A program made the position numbers and the translations under genes. This document shows positions 8,173 through 17,486 of a DNA stretch of 64,000 nt, one piece after another. Position 1 is the stretch's first letter, and every line of letters begins with the position of its first letter. The notes below the pieces were generated by a model that was not told the DNA's origin, searched no databases, and was given only the letters and a program-made list of their open reading frames with translations. This DNA comes from Microbulbifer agarilyticus (GTDB lineage: Bacteria; Pseudomonadota; Gammaproteobacteria; Pseudomonadales; Cellvibrionaceae): NCBI RefSeq assembly GCF_019800665.1, contig NZ_JAHVKO010000003.1, forward strand, positions 310,001-374,000, in the 5' to 3' direction.

Positions 8173-8796
8173 ATGAACCCGGTAAGACTATTAGGGGCGG
8201 GTGCGTTGGCAGTAGTCACCACCGTTGCCCTGATCTTCACCATGCATGCGCTGATCGAAGCAAACATGAAGGCTCCCGATGAGGAAGAGCCGATCAAGGT
8301 TGCGGACGTCGTCATGCCGGATACCCAGATCGAAACCCAATACGACACCAGCAAGCCGGATAAGCCCGACGAGCCGGAGCAGCCGCCGCCCGATATGCCG
8401 GAGCCGGAGTTTGACCAGCCGGACGTAGACAATGCCCTGAACATGTCTGCACCAGCGGCCAACGCCAACCTGAAGGTGGGTGGTATCGGAGGCTTCGCTT
8501 CAGAGGGTGACTACCTGCCGATCGTAAAGGTACAGCCGCAGTACCCGCGTCGCGCGCTTCAGCGTGGCATCGAGGGCTGGGTGGTTGTCGAGTACACGGT
8601 AACCAAGAACGGTTCTGTACGTGATCCACGGGTTGTGGAAGCTTTCACCCTGGACGGCAAACCCACCACGATTTTCAATCGTGCTGCGGTTAAGTCTGCG
8701 CTGAAGTACAAGTACAAGCCGCGGGTTGTTGATGGCGAGCCAATTGAAGTGCCTGGTGTAAAAACCAAAATCAGCTTCAACCTGGCCAAAAACTAA
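8173..8796 (+). CDS. tonB: Energy transducer TonB of the cluster
   Basis: A 207-residue TonB-family protein linking the inner-membrane motor to TonB-dependent outer-membrane receptors. N-terminal membrane anchor at about 8-30; short Pro/Glu/Asp-rich spacer at about 53-85; C-terminal TonB domain at about 112-207 with the signature YPRRALQRGIEGWVVVEYTV and FNRAAVKSALKYKYKP. The spacer is much shorter than that of E. coli TonB (239 residues in total), as in TonB2-type proteins. It sits directly after exbD and 12 bases before the TPR gene. A second TonB lies after this cluster. Confidence 0.94.
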   Translation: MNPVRLLGAGALAVVTTVALIFTMHALIEANMKAPDEEEPIKVADVVMPDTQIETQYDTSKPDKPDEPEQPPPDMPEPEFDQPDVDNALNMSAPAANANLKVGGIGGFASEGDYLPIVKVQPQYPRRALQRGIEGWVVVEYTVTKNGSVRDPRVVEAFTLDGKPTTIFNRAAVKSALKYKYKPRVVDGEPIEVPGVKTKISFNLAKN

Positions 8797-8808
8797 TAGG
8801 GGACGCAT

Positions 8809-10146
8809 ATGAATATGACGACCGTGACAAAGAGCCTTTCCCGGCTTGTCCTGCGCACGTCCGTAGCGCTGCCCCTGGTCCTGGCGCCTGCGGTTAGCGT
8901 AACCGTGCTGGAGGCTGTGGGTGTATCTGCTTCTTTCGCCCAGGCGGAAGCACAGAGCGAGAAAAAAACCCGCAAGACTCCGGCGATGCGTGAGAGCGCG
9001 TTCAAGTACCTAGGCAAGGCACAGGAAGCGGCGGATGCGCAGAACTGGCCGGCAGCCCTGGCCGCCCTGCGTGAGATGGAGGCGGGCAAGTCCAAGCTGA
9101 ACGGATACGAAGCCGCGCAGATGTATTACTTCTACGGCTTTGTTTACTACAGCATGGAGAAGTACCCGCAAGCGATTTCCTACTACAAGAAAGTGCTGGA
9201 GCAGGGTGAAGAAAACCTGCCGGTAGCACTGGAAGTAGGCACTTTGCTGACCATTGCCCAGCTGTACTTCGTAACCGAGGACTACAAGCAGGCAATCAAC
9301 TACCTGAACCGCTGGTTCAAGGTGGCTGATAACGTCAACGCGGACTCTTACGCGCTGCGCTCCCAGGCTTACTACCAGCTGGGTGACAACGCCAAGGCGC
9401 TGTCTGATATCAATCAGGCTGTGTCCATGTACAAAAAAGAAGGCAAGGTGCCCAAGGAAAACTGGTACGGCCTGCAGCGTTTCTTGTACTACGACAAGAA
9501 CGACTATAAGCAGGTAGCCAATATCCTGGAAGAGCTGGTTAAGCACTACCCGAAGGGTGAGTACTACAAGCAGCTGGCGGGCATGTATGGTGAGCTGAAG
9601 CGTGAAGACGATATGCTTCACATGATGGAAGCTGCCTACCTTGCTGGTGCCCTGCAGAAAGAGAAAGAGCTGTTGAACATGGCTTATCTCTTTATGGGTG
9701 CCGAGATGCCGTACAAGGGCGCGAAGGTAATCGACAAGGGGATGCGTGAGAAAAAAATCGCGCGCAACTCGAAGAACCTTGAAACTCTGGCCCAGGCCTA
9801 CCAGATGGCTCAGGAACTGCAGAAGTCAATTCCAGAACTGGAAGCGGCAGCCAGCTTGTCCGACAAGGGTGATATCTACTCGCGTCTCGCGGGTATTTAC
9901 CTGGACCTGGACAAGAATGAGCAAGCGCTGGATATGGGTGCTAAAGCACTGAAGAAGGGCAGTATTAAACGCCCGGATCAGCTGTATATCGTACTGGGTA
10001 TGGCTAACGCTAACCTAGGGAAATACGACGCATCCCTGACCAACTTCAAGAAAGCTGTGAAAGACAAGCGCTCCGAGAAGTTTGCCAAGCAGTGGATTAC
10101 TTTCGTTGAGAAAGAGCAGGAGCGGGAAAAGCAGCTGGCTATGTAA
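8809..10146 (+). CDS. Periplasmic tetratricopeptide-repeat protein of the TonB cluster
   Basis: A 445-residue TPR-type repeat protein at the end of the cluster. The N-terminus looks like a long signal peptide (Arg/Leu/Ala/Val-rich, likely cut near ASFAQ|AEAQ, about residue 47). After it come many helical repeats with Tyr/Ala/Leu periodicity: AAQMYYFYGFVYYSMEKYPQ, YVTEDYKQAINYLN-like segments, AGIYLDLDKNEQALDMGAKA, and LGKYDASLTNFKKAVKD near the end. It presumably offers protein-protein contacts in the periplasm. TPR genes at this position are known from other DUF3450/ExbB/TonB clusters; the partner is not known to me. A strong terminator follows. Confidence 0.88.
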   Translation: MNMTTVTKSLSRLVLRTSVALPLVLAPAVSVTVLEAVGVSASFAQAEAQSEKKTRKTPAMRESAFKYLGKAQEAADAQNWPAALAALREMEAGKSKLNGYEAAQMYYFYGFVYYSMEKYPQAISYYKKVLEQGEENLPVALEVGTLLTIAQLYFVTEDYKQAINYLNRWFKVADNVNADSYALRSQAYYQLGDNAKALSDINQAVSMYKKEGKVPKENWYGLQRFLYYDKNDYKQVANILEELVKHYPKGEYYKQLAGMYGELKREDDMLHMMEAAYLAGALQKEKELLNMAYLFMGAEMPYKGAKVIDKGMREKKIARNSKNLETLAQAYQMAQELQKSIPELEAAASLSDKGDIYSRLAGIYLDLDKNEQALDMGAKALKKGSIKRPDQLYIVLGMANANLGKYDASLTNFKKAVKDKRSEKFAKQWITFVEKEQEREKQLAM

Positions 10147-10180
10147 TACTTGTTACATGCCGGAGGTTTTCTCCGACCGA

Positions 10181-10209
10181 AAAGGCCGCACTTTGTGCGG
10201 CCTTTTTTT
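10181..10209 (+). terminator. Rho-independent terminator of the TonB cluster
   Basis: The 11-base stem AAAGGCCGCAC / GTGCGGCCTTT with loop TTT continues into a run of seven T. It lies 35 bases after the TPR stop, so the DUF3450-to-TPR run ends here. Confidence 0.9.
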
Positions 10210-10246
10210 ATGCGTCTATCTAACAAGATGCGCAGGCTAAAAGACG

Positions 10247-10287
10247 TGGACTAAGAGACCTGGACTAAGAGACCTGGACTAAGAGGG
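10247..10287. repeat. Three tandem copies of a 14-base unit
   Basis: TGGACTAAGAGACC occurs at 10247-10260 and 10261-10274, with a near-complete third copy to 10287. It lies between the cluster terminator and the second tonB. It may be a slippage-prone array or a repeated binding site; nothing recognised. Confidence 0.7.
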
Positions 10288-10443
10288 ATCAGCGTATTTT
10301 GTGACCAATAAATGCGAATTATTTGCAATATCGTCAGATTCAACTAAACCTGTAAATAGCTGATCAGCTTTTTCCATCGCCGCGCCTGTCGTGATTTGGC
10401 GCTGCACTTTAAACAACACCCGAAAATAAAAAGGAGAGGTGTT

Positions 10444-11106
10444 ATGGAACTGGCTTATCCGCTTAATTCCACGTCCCTTCAATCGATACCGATTCGTTCT
10501 GCGACCATGTCAATAGTCTTGCTGCGTAACGGCGCAATGGCCCTGGGGGTTACTGGCCTATTGCTGTTCGGCATGTCGCAGCTGATTGCTACCGACCTGC
10601 AAGAACCACCGGTAGAGGAATCGCCAACAATCGCGCCCATTCATTTGCCGGAGCTGAAACCGACGGTTATTCGCGAAACGCGTGTGGCCAAGCCGCAGGA
10701 GTTACCACCGCCGATAACGCCAACCACGGTTGAGCACACGCTTGATCCGGGCGATATGCCGATCATTTTTCAGCCGCCAACAACAACCGGCACAAAAGTC
10801 GATACTTCCATTGTGACTGCGGACCCGATGCCAATCTACAAGCCAGCACCGCGCTATCCGCGCAGAGCGATGGCAAAAGGGATTGAGGGCTATGTGGTAG
10901 TGGAGTTCACCATTAGCAAAAATGGCTCGGTGAAAAATCCATCTGTAGTCGGAGGCTACGATGCCTCGGGCACGCCAACGGATGTGTTCAATCGTTCAGC
11001 GCTAAAGGCGGTAGAACGGTTCAAATATCGTCCCACGGTAGTGGATGGTAAACCGGTGGAAAAACACGGTGTTCGCAACCGAATTTCGTACAAGCTTGCG
11101 GACTAA
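10444..11106 (+). CDS. Second, free-standing TonB-family protein
   Basis: A 220-residue TonB-family protein outside the main cluster and with no ExbB/ExbD of its own nearby. N-terminal hydrophobic anchor at about 30-50 (MALGVTGLLLFGMSQLI), a Pro/Thr-rich spacer, and a C-terminal TonB domain (YPRRAMAKGIEGYVVVEFTI; FNRSALKAVERFKYRP). The domain is close to that of the first TonB, suggesting duplication, while the spacer differs. The ATG at 10444 is preceded by AAGGAGAGG; an upstream in-frame start is less likely. It could use the neighbouring motor with another receptor set (inference). Confidence 0.9.
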   Translation: MELAYPLNSTSLQSIPIRSATMSIVLLRNGAMALGVTGLLLFGMSQLIATDLQEPPVEESPTIAPIHLPELKPTVIRETRVAKPQELPPPITPTTVEHTLDPGDMPIIFQPPTTTGTKVDTSIVTADPMPIYKPAPRYPRRAMAKGIEGYVVVEFTISKNGSVKNPSVVGGYDASGTPTDVFNRSALKAVERFKYRPTVVDGKPVEKHGVRNRISYKLAD

Positions 11107-11127
11107 TTTAAAGGAGTAACGAAAGCG

Positions 11128-11153
11128 CCTCCCGCTACTCAGGTAGCGGGAGG
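11128..11153 (+). terminator. Stem-loop after the second tonB
   Basis: An 11-base perfect stem CCTCCCGCTAC / GTAGCGGGAGG with a TCAG loop lies shortly after the stop. The T-run after it is weak (TTACGTT). It may end transcription from both sides, since the next gene converges. Confidence 0.65.
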
Positions 11154-11182
11154 TTACGTTGATTGTCGAATTGACTATCTGT

Positions 11183-11851
11183 TTAACTTTTCAGTAGTTT
11201 AACCATCGCCTGCCCGACGCCACCGGCGGATGCCGGGTTTTGCCCGGTTACCAAGCGCTCCTGTACCAGTACGTTTTCGCCCCAGGGATCCACTTCGTGG
11301 AACTGCCCGGCCTTGCTGCTGATTGCATCCTGCAGCACAAATGGAATCTGGTCGATGGTGCCGAATTCTTCCTCTTCGCGGCGGGTAAAGCAGGTTACCG
11401 TTTTACCGCTCATGATGTTGTTGCCGTTGGCCAGGGTCACTTCCAGCAAGCCTGCGGGTCCGTGGCACACGGCGCCTACTACCGCGCCACTGTCATACCG
11501 TGCTGCGGTGATCGCGGCTGCTGCCTTGTCGTGAGCGAGGTCGTTAAGCAAGCCGAAACCGCCCGGATAGAAGATACCCTGGTAATCGTCTGCGTTGACG
11601 TCCGCCAGCCGCTTGGTATTGGCCATTGCTGACAACAGACCACCGTCGGCCAGCATGGTTTTGTTCACCGGGTCATCGATGTCAGTGCCATAGACAGGCG
11701 CATCCCCACCCTGGATAGACGCCAGATCGTAGGAGAAGCCCGCATCGTTAAACTCGCGCAGCGCATGGGTGAGTTCTGGTGCGTAGGTGCCGTTATCTTC
11801 CGCATCACCTAATTTCGCACTGTTGGTCACAATCACCAGGATTTTCGTCAT
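11183..11851 (-). CDS. DJ-1/PfpI-superfamily protein (type 1 glutamine amidotransferase-like)
   Basis: A 222-residue cytoplasmic protein of the DJ-1/PfpI superfamily, whose members act as glyoxalases, chaperones or proteases. The nucleophile elbow GAVCHGPAGLLE places Cys129-His130 and the oxyanion-side loop is IFYPGGFGLLND (about 93-104). The ATG at 11849-11851 has GAGTGAAAC upstream. It is divergent from a LysR regulator 97 bases away, the classic arrangement for a regulator and its target. The exact activity cannot be told from sequence; reactive-aldehyde detoxification is one option. Confidence 0.88.
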   Translation of the reverse strand: MTKILVIVTNSAKLGDAEDNGTYAPELTHALREFNDAGFSYDLASIQGGDAPVYGTDIDDPVNKTMLADGGLLSAMANTKRLADVNADDYQGIFYPGGFGLLNDLAHDKAAAAITAARYDSGAVVGAVCHGPAGLLEVTLANGNNIMSGKTVTCFTRREEEEFGTIDQIPFVLQDAISSKAGQFHEVDPWGENVLVQERLVTGQNPASAGGVGQAMVKLLKS

Positions 11852-11948
11852 CAGTTTCACTCCTCTGTTAGATTGGCTGCATGTTAGGCTTTTCACTGGA
11901 GTGGGATAATCCTGTAAATTTGGAAATCTTTATTGCTGAGGTGCAACA

Positions 11949-12854
11949 ATGGCGCAGTTGGATGGCTTAGCGGAGTTCCTCGCGGTGGCAGATACCCGGG
12001 GGTTCTCTTCGGCCGCACGCCAGCTGGGCGTATCTACCTCGCATGTGTCGCGCAGGGTTAAGGCGCTGGAGACCCGACTCGGGGTGTCGCTGGTGGCACG
12101 CAGTACCCGTATCGTGCGTCTAACCGAAGCTGGTCAGCAGTATTACAACGAGTGTCGCGACCTGATGAATGGCCTTGAGGCCGTTGAAGAGCAGATCGGG
12201 CGCGAGCGCGGTGCCTTGGAGGGGCGTTTGCGTGTGTCTGCGGCCGGTGAGTTTGCAGAACGCTACGTTGCGCCGGCGCTTATGCGATTTGCGTTAGCGC
12301 ACCCCGCATTACAGATAGAGATCGACTTCAACAGCCGGCTGGTGAACTTCGTTGAAGAGGGCTTTGATCTGGCCGTGCGTTACGGCGATATGCAGGACTC
12401 GCAACTCATCGCGCGCCCCTTGGTTGCGCGCGCTTTAGTGTGCATGGCCAGCCCGGAATATCTGGCGGCGCACGGCACCCCCCAGCGACCGCAGGACCTG
12501 ACCTACCATCACTGCATTATTGCCAACAACGATCGCTGGCGTTTTCGTGAGGGCGCAGAAGATACCGAGGTGCGTGTGTCGGGACGCTGGCGCTCCAACA
12601 GTGGGCGTAGCGTGGTGGCCGCCTGCCAGGCAGGGCTGGGTATCGCCTATTTACCTGGCTCGAGTTTTGGCGACGCCGCACATGATGGCACCCTGAAGCC
12701 GGTGCTGGAGGGTTACTGGGCGCAAGGTCCCAATACCTGGTTGGTGTACCGCGATCACCGACACCTTTCGGTGCGGGTGCGCGCCGCGATCGATTTTTTG
12801 TTGGAAACGTTTGCAGGCTGGCGGGAGGAAGAGAGCTTGAAATCAGCCGGTTGA
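11949..12854 (+). CDS. LysR-family transcriptional regulator
   Basis: A 301-residue LysR-type regulator. The winged helix-turn-helix is at 1-60 (LAEFLAVADTRGFSSAARQL; STSHVSRRVKALETRLG), followed by a linker helix and a periplasmic-binding-protein-like effector domain (about 90-290) of the CrgA-like subgroup (FAERYVAPALMRFALAHP, EGFDLAVRYG). A GAGGTG site precedes the ATG. It probably controls the divergent PfpI-like gene; the effector is unknown. A strong terminator follows. Confidence 0.93.
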   Translation: MAQLDGLAEFLAVADTRGFSSAARQLGVSTSHVSRRVKALETRLGVSLVARSTRIVRLTEAGQQYYNECRDLMNGLEAVEEQIGRERGALEGRLRVSAAGEFAERYVAPALMRFALAHPALQIEIDFNSRLVNFVEEGFDLAVRYGDMQDSQLIARPLVARALVCMASPEYLAAHGTPQRPQDLTYHHCIIANNDRWRFREGAEDTEVRVSGRWRSNSGRSVVAACQAGLGIAYLPGSSFGDAAHDGTLKPVLEGYWAQGPNTWLVYRDHRHLSVRVRAAIDFLLETFAGWREEESLKSAG

Positions 12855-12864
12855 GGTGAAAAAT

Positions 12865-12891
12865 AAAAAGGGGCGCTGTGCGCCCCTTTTT
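12865..12891. terminator. Bidirectional terminator between the LysR gene and ilvD
   Basis: The stem AAAAAGGGGCGC / GCGCCCCTTTTT with loop TGT is symmetric, with A-runs and T-runs, so it can serve the LysR gene on the plus strand and ilvD on the minus strand, which converge here. Confidence 0.9.
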
Positions 12892-12923
12892 ATTTGCGGT
12901 GTCATTAAATTCCGCTTTTGCAA

Positions 12924-14759
12924 TCAGTCGATTTCGCGCACCGCGCCCTTGTCGGCACTGGTGGCCAACAGCGCATAGGCTTTCAATGCACGGCTGACTT
13001 TACGCGGGCGTTGCTGCACGGGTTTCCAGCCCTGTGCACCTTTGGCATTCATGGCCTCGCGACGGCGATGCAATTCCGCTTCCGGAATATCCACTTCAAT
13101 CAGGCGCTTTGGAATGTCGATGCGCACCAGGTCGCCGTCCTGCACCAGCCCGATATTGCCACCGCCTGCTGCTTCCGGGGAAACATGGCCAATCGACAGG
13201 CCGGAGGTGCCGCCGGAGAAACGGCCGTCGGTAATCAGTGCGCAGGATTTACCCAGTCCTTTGGATTTCAGGTAACTGGTGGGGTACAGCATCTCCTGCA
13301 TACCCGGGCCCCCTTTCGGGCCCTCGTAGCGCACGATTACCGCTTCGCCTTCTTTCACTTTGCCTTCCAAAATATGCGCGACCGCATCTTCCTGGCTTTC
13401 CACCACGTGTGCGGGACCTTCAAACTGCCACAGTTCCTCTTCTACGCCGGAAGTCTTTACCACGCAGCCATCCGGGGCGAGGTTGCCAAAAAGTACGGCC
13501 AGGCCACCTTCGGAAGAGTAGGCGTGCTCGACAGAGCGGATACAGCCCTGTTCGCGGTCGCCGTCCAGGTTGTTCCAGCGGCAGTCCTGACTGAATGCTT
13601 GCTGAGTCGGGATACCTGCCGGGCCTGCGCGGAAGAATTTGTGCACGTCCGGGTTATCGGTGCGGCGGATGTCCCATTCTTCCAGTGCGTCCTTGAAGGA
13701 ATTGCTGTGCACGGTCGGCAGGCTGGCATCGATCAATCCGCCGGCTTCCAATTCGCCGAGAATCGACATGACGCCACCGGCGCGGTGCACGTCTTCGATA
13801 TGGTACTTCTGGGTGTTGGGGGCGACTTTACACAGCTGCGGGATCTTGCGGGACAGACGATCGATGTCTGCCAGGGTAAAGTCGACTTCGCCTTCCAGCG
13901 CCGCGGCCAGCAGGTGCAAAATGGTGTTGGTGGAACCGCCCATGGCGATATCCAGGGCCATCGCATTGGTAAACGCGGCGCGATTGGCAATGGAGCGCGG
14001 CAGGGCGGATTCATCGTCCTGCTCGTAATAGCGTTTGGCCAGGCTGACGATTTCGCGGCCGGCACGCAGGAACAGCTGCTCGCGGTCGGCATGAGTGGCC
14101 AATGTAGTGCCATTGCCGGGCAGGGACAGGCCCAGAGCCTCGGTCAGGCAGTTCATGGAGTTGGCGGTAAACATACCGGAGCAGGAGCCGCAGGTAGGGC
14201 AGGCGGAGCGCTCGTACTCTGCAACTTCCTCGTCGGTGGCGGAATCGGTGGCTGCGATAACCATCGCATCAACAAGATCCAGCTTGTGATCGGCGAGCTT
14301 GGTTTTGCCGGCTTCCATCGGGCCGCCGGAAACGAAAATCACCGGAATATTCAGGCGCATGGCCGCCATCAGCATCCCCGGGGTGATCTTGTCGCAGTTT
14401 GAGATGCACACCAGGGCGTCGGCACAGTGCGCGTTGACCATGTACTCTACGGAATCGGCGATGATTTCGCGGCTGGGCAAGCTGTAGAGCATGCCGTCGT
14501 GGCCCATGGCGATACCGTCATCCACCGCAATGGTGTTGAATTCCTTGGCGACGCCGCCGGCCTTCTCAATCTCCCGCGCGACGAGCTGCCCCATATCCTT
14601 CAGGTGCACATGCCCAGGCACGAACTGGGTGAAGGAGTTGGCCACGGCAATAATGGGCTTGTGGAAATCTTCATCCTTCATGCCGGTGGCGCGCCACAGG
14701 GCGCGGGCGCCGGCCATATTGCGGCCAGCGGTGGAAGTGCGTGAGCGGTACTGAGGCAT
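12924..14759 (-). CDS. ilvD: Dihydroxy-acid dehydratase
   Basis: Iron-sulfur enzyme dehydrating 2,3-dihydroxy-acids to 2-keto acids, the third common step of isoleucine and valine synthesis. The 611 residues agree with the family (E. coli 616). Cluster ligands are visible: Cys122 in [12 protein letters not shown] and Cys193 in [19 protein letters not shown]-terminal [20 protein letters not shown] is typical. It stands alone on the minus strand, apart from other ilv genes; ilvE lies about 11 kb away in the same window. Confidence 0.97.
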   Translation of the reverse strand: MPQYRSRTSTAGRNMAGARALWRATGMKDEDFHKPIIAVANSFTQFVPGHVHLKDMGQLVAREIEKAGGVAKEFNTIAVDDGIAMGHDGMLYSLPSREIIADSVEYMVNAHCADALVCISNCDKITPGMLMAAMRLNIPVIFVSGGPMEAGKTKLADHKLDLVDAMVIAATDSATDEEVAEYERSACPTCGSCSGMFTANSMNCLTEALGLSLPGNGTTLATHADREQLFLRAGREIVSLAKRYYEQDDESALPRSIANRAAFTNAMALDIAMGGSTNTILHLLAAALEGEVDFTLADIDRLSRKIPQLCKVAPNTQKYHIEDVHRAGGVMSILGELEAGGLIDASLPTVHSNSFKDALEEWDIRRTDNPDVHKFFRAGPAGIPTQQAFSQDCRWNNLDGDREQGCIRSVEHAYSSEGGLAVLFGNLAPDGCVVKTSGVEEELWQFEGPAHVVESQEDAVAHILEGKVKEGEAVIVRYEGPKGGPGMQEMLYPTSYLKSKGLGKSCALITDGRFSGGTSGLSIGHVSPEAAGGGNIGLVQDGDLVRIDIPKRLIEVDIPEAELHRRREAMNAKGAQGWKPVQQRPRKVSRALKAYALLATSADKGAVREID

Positions 14760-14941
14760 AGCGGTACTTTTACGTGACGGTTAAACGTGATCGTTTGTGG
14801 ATAGATTGCGTGACGCGCGGGCCGGACTGGCCTGCCCGGCAGCGCCACAGGTTAGCAAAATGAAAGGCGTTGTGCGCGCCTGGTAAAAACGCAGCAAGCG
14901 AGCGAAAGAGCCATCCGTTGAAGTGGGGTCGGCAGGCAAAT

Positions 14942-16255
14942 TTATTGCGTACCGAGCCGCTTGCATAAGACGCGTGAATTTCGCTGTATGTTGTACAGCG
15001 ATTTACGACTGGTGGGCAGCTGGGAAACGTCCACCTGGGTAAACCCGCGCTCGATAAACCAGTGCTCGGTTTGTGTGGTGAGTACGTAGATTTCCGACAG
15101 ATCCAGTGCGCGCGCCTGCCGCTCGAGATGCTGCATTAGCTTGGCGCCGCGGCCACCGCCGCGGAATTCTGGGTGAATGGCCACACAAGCGACTTCCGCG
15201 GCGATGGTGTCGCCCTCGTCGTCGAGGATGGGGTACAAGGCGGCACAGGCCACCGGCGTGCCGTCCACCTCGACCAGGGTGAAATGGTCGATCTCCGCTT
15301 CCAGCTTTTCCCGCGAGCGCCGTACCAGTACACCCTGCTTTTCCAGTGGCCGGATCAGTCCGAGAATACCGCCGACGTCGTGGATACGTGCACGCCGGAT
15401 GACTTCGTAACTGTCCCGGTAAATCATGGTGCCAGTACCTTCGCGACTGAATAGCTCTTGCAGCAAGGCGCCGTTGTCGGCATAGCTCAGCAGGTGTACC
15501 CGCTGTGTGCCGGCACTGCATGCGGCAATCGCGCAGGTTAGGGTCTCACTACTGGCCTTGTCGGCGACATCCTCGGCCTGGTGAATGCTGAGGTCGTGCA
15601 CCGGCGCACCATCAATTTTCAATTGTGGAAGGTCGCGGAACAGGATCAGCTTTTCCGCCTCCAGGGCCTTGGCTGCCTCCGCGGCGAGGTCCAGATAGTT
15701 CAGGTTGAACAGTTCACCGGTGAGGGATGTACCGAAGGGGGAGAGCAGTACCAGGGAGTTGTCCTGGAGTACACGCCCGATGGCCTGCTCGTCGATACGC
15801 CGGACCTGTCCGGTCCAGCGCATGTCGGTGCCATCAATTACTCCTACCGGACGCGCGGTGACAAAGTTTCCGGAAATGACTTTTAGCGCGGCACCTGCCA
15901 TGGGCGAATCGGGCAGCCCCTGGGAAAAAGCGGCCTCGATTTCGAGTCGCAGTTTGCCGACGGCGGCTTTGATAACCTCGAGGGTTTCTCGGTCGGTAAT
16001 GCGCGTATTGCCCAGAAAGCGACTTTCGATCCCCGCTTTTTGCAGCGCACTATTTACCTGGACGCGTGCGCCGTGCACCAGTACCAGTTTCACCCCGAGG
16101 CTGATCAGCAGCGTCAGGTCATGTACCAGATTGCGAAAATTTTCGTCGGCAAACCCTTCGCCGGGAATCGCGACCACCAGGGTTCGTCCGCGCAAGTCAT
16201 TGATATAGGGCGCGGCGTTTCTGAACCAATTGAGGGTGGTAGTTTCGGTATTCAC
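14942..16255 (-). CDS. argA: Amino-acid N-acetyltransferase (N-acetylglutamate synthase)
   Basis: Acetylates glutamate with acetyl-CoA, the first step of arginine synthesis. The 437 residues show the classic two-part ArgA form: an N-terminal amino-acid-kinase-like domain (about 20-275, binding feedback arginine in homologues) and a C-terminal GNAT domain (about 290-430) with the acetyl-CoA loop GGGRGAKLMQHLERQA. The start is a GTG with a weak ribosome site. It lies 76 bases after argE and is probably cotranscribed with it, an order I recall from Pseudomonas. Confidence 0.95.
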   Translation of the reverse strand: MNTETTTLNWFRNAAPYINDLRGRTLVVAIPGEGFADENFRNLVHDLTLLISLGVKLVLVHGARVQVNSALQKAGIESRFLGNTRITDRETLEVIKAAVGKLRLEIEAAFSQGLPDSPMAGAALKVISGNFVTARPVGVIDGTDMRWTGQVRRIDEQAIGRVLQDNSLVLLSPFGTSLTGELFNLNYLDLAAEAAKALEAEKLILFRDLPQLKIDGAPVHDLSIHQAEDVADKASSETLTCAIAACSAGTQRVHLLSYADNGALLQELFSREGTGTMIYRDSYEVIRRARIHDVGGILGLIRPLEKQGVLVRRSREKLEAEIDHFTLVEVDGTPVACAALYPILDDEGDTIAAEVACVAIHPEFRGGGRGAKLMQHLERQARALDLSEIYVLTTQTEHWFIERGFTQVDVSQLPTSRKSLYNIQRNSRVLCKRLGTQ

Positions 16256-16331
16256 GAGCGTTGGTTTTCAGCGGTTAAGTGGGTATCGGGCACAATATAC
16301 CGCATTTTCTGCATCTATATCGTTTGGCATG

Positions 16332-17486
16332 CTACAGGCAGAACCTTCCGATCATCCCTTTCAGTGTCTCCACCATCGGGTCGATACGTTCCAGGCCAAG
16401 ATACTCATCCGGCTGGTGGGCCTGGTCGATATCGCCGGGGCCAAGCACAATGGTCTGCATGCCGAGCTGCTGTAAAAAGGGCGCCTCGGTGGCAAACGCC
16501 ACGCTTTCCGAACTGTGGCCAGTGAGCTGTTCTGCGATCTTGACGAGTTCAGAATCGGTGGGCTCTTCAAATGCGTCGACACCGCCGATCAGTGAGTCCA
16601 TTTGCAGCTGGATTTTTTCGTCCGTCATTGCGCCTTTAAGGCGCTGGTGCAGCTCGCCGCGCAGTGCGTCCATGGACATGCCCGGCAGGGGGCGCAAATC
16701 AAACTGCAATTCGGTGTGCCCACAAATTCGATTCGGATTATCGCCGCCGTGAATACAGCCCAAGTTGAGCGTGGGGACTTCCACCGCAAACCCCGGGTTC
16801 TGGTAGCGCTGCTGCATCTCATTGCGGAACCTGATTACCTCCCCCATCGCCGTGTGCATGGCTTCCAGTGCGCTGGCGCCATAGGCCGGGTTGGATGAGT
16901 GGCCGGCCTGGCCGGTGATACGCAGCCGCTCCATCATCATACCCTTGTGCATGCGAATGGGCTTGAGGCCAGTGGGCTCGCCGACAATCGCGTAGCGCGC
17001 CTTGGGCAGGCCGGCCTTTACCAGCGCGCGGGCGCCGGCCATGGAGGTTTCCTCATCCGCGGTGGCGAGAATAATCAGTGGCTGCTGTAACGGCTTGTCG
17101 ACAAAGGCCTTGGCGGCTTCGATCGCCAGTGGAAAGAAGCCTTTCATATCGGTGCTGCCGAGGCCGTAAAAACGGTTGTCGCGCTCTTGCAGCTTGAATG
17201 GGTCCGACTGCCAGCGGTTGTCGTCGTATGGCACGGTGTCGGTATGCCCGGCGAGGACCAGTCCGCCGTCGCCCTGTCCGAGGGTGGCGATCAGGTTGGC
17301 TTTGTGGGGTTGGTCTTCCAGCGGCATGATTTCAACGGCAAAGCCGAGGGTTTCCAGCCAGGCAGCCAGCAAGTCGATTACGCCGCGATTGCCCATGTCG
17401 AGTTTGGGATTGGTGGCGCTGACACTGGGGCTGGCAACCAACTGCTGCAGCTGGCGGTGTAAATTCGGCAGCGAGCGGATACTCAT
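16332..17486 (-). CDS. argE: Acetylornithine deacetylase
   Basis: Zinc-dependent M20-family hydrolase that removes acetate from N-acetylornithine to give ornithine in arginine synthesis. The 384 residues carry the metal and catalytic motifs: LAGHTDTVPYD (His81, Asp83), GSTDMKGFF near 113-121, ADEETSMAGAR with the catalytic Glu, and VGEPTGLKP. AAGGAAGG precedes the ATG. It forms a probable argE-argA operon. Having both ArgA and ArgE points to the linear arginine route; whether ArgJ is also present cannot be seen here. Confidence 0.95.
   Translation of the reverse strand: MSIRSLPNLHRQLQQLVASPSVSATNPKLDMGNRGVIDLLAAWLETLGFAVEIMPLEDQPHKANLIATLGQGDGGLVLAGHTDTVPYDDNRWQSDPFKLQERDNRFYGLGSTDMKGFFPLAIEAAKAFVDKPLQQPLIILATADEETSMAGARALVKAGLPKARYAIVGEPTGLKPIRMHKGMMMERLRITGQAGHSSNPAYGASALEAMHTAMGEVIRFRNEMQQRYQNPGFAVEVPTLNLGCIHGGDNPNRICGHTELQFDLRPLPGMSMDALRGELHQRLKGAMTDEKIQLQMDSLIGGVDAFEEPTDSELVKIAEQLTGHSSESVAFATEAPFLQQLGMQTIVLGPGDIDQAHQPDEYLGLERIDPMVETLKGMIGRFCL

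Noticed and set aside
12918-14402. Long plus-strand open frame (494 codons) across ilvD
   Set aside because: Antisense to the very well conserved ilvD. The predicted protein has no known pattern and follows the codon shadow of ilvD.
14781-14966. Short minus-strand frame between argA and ilvD
   Set aside because: No ribosome site or conserved pattern, and it overlaps the end of argA.
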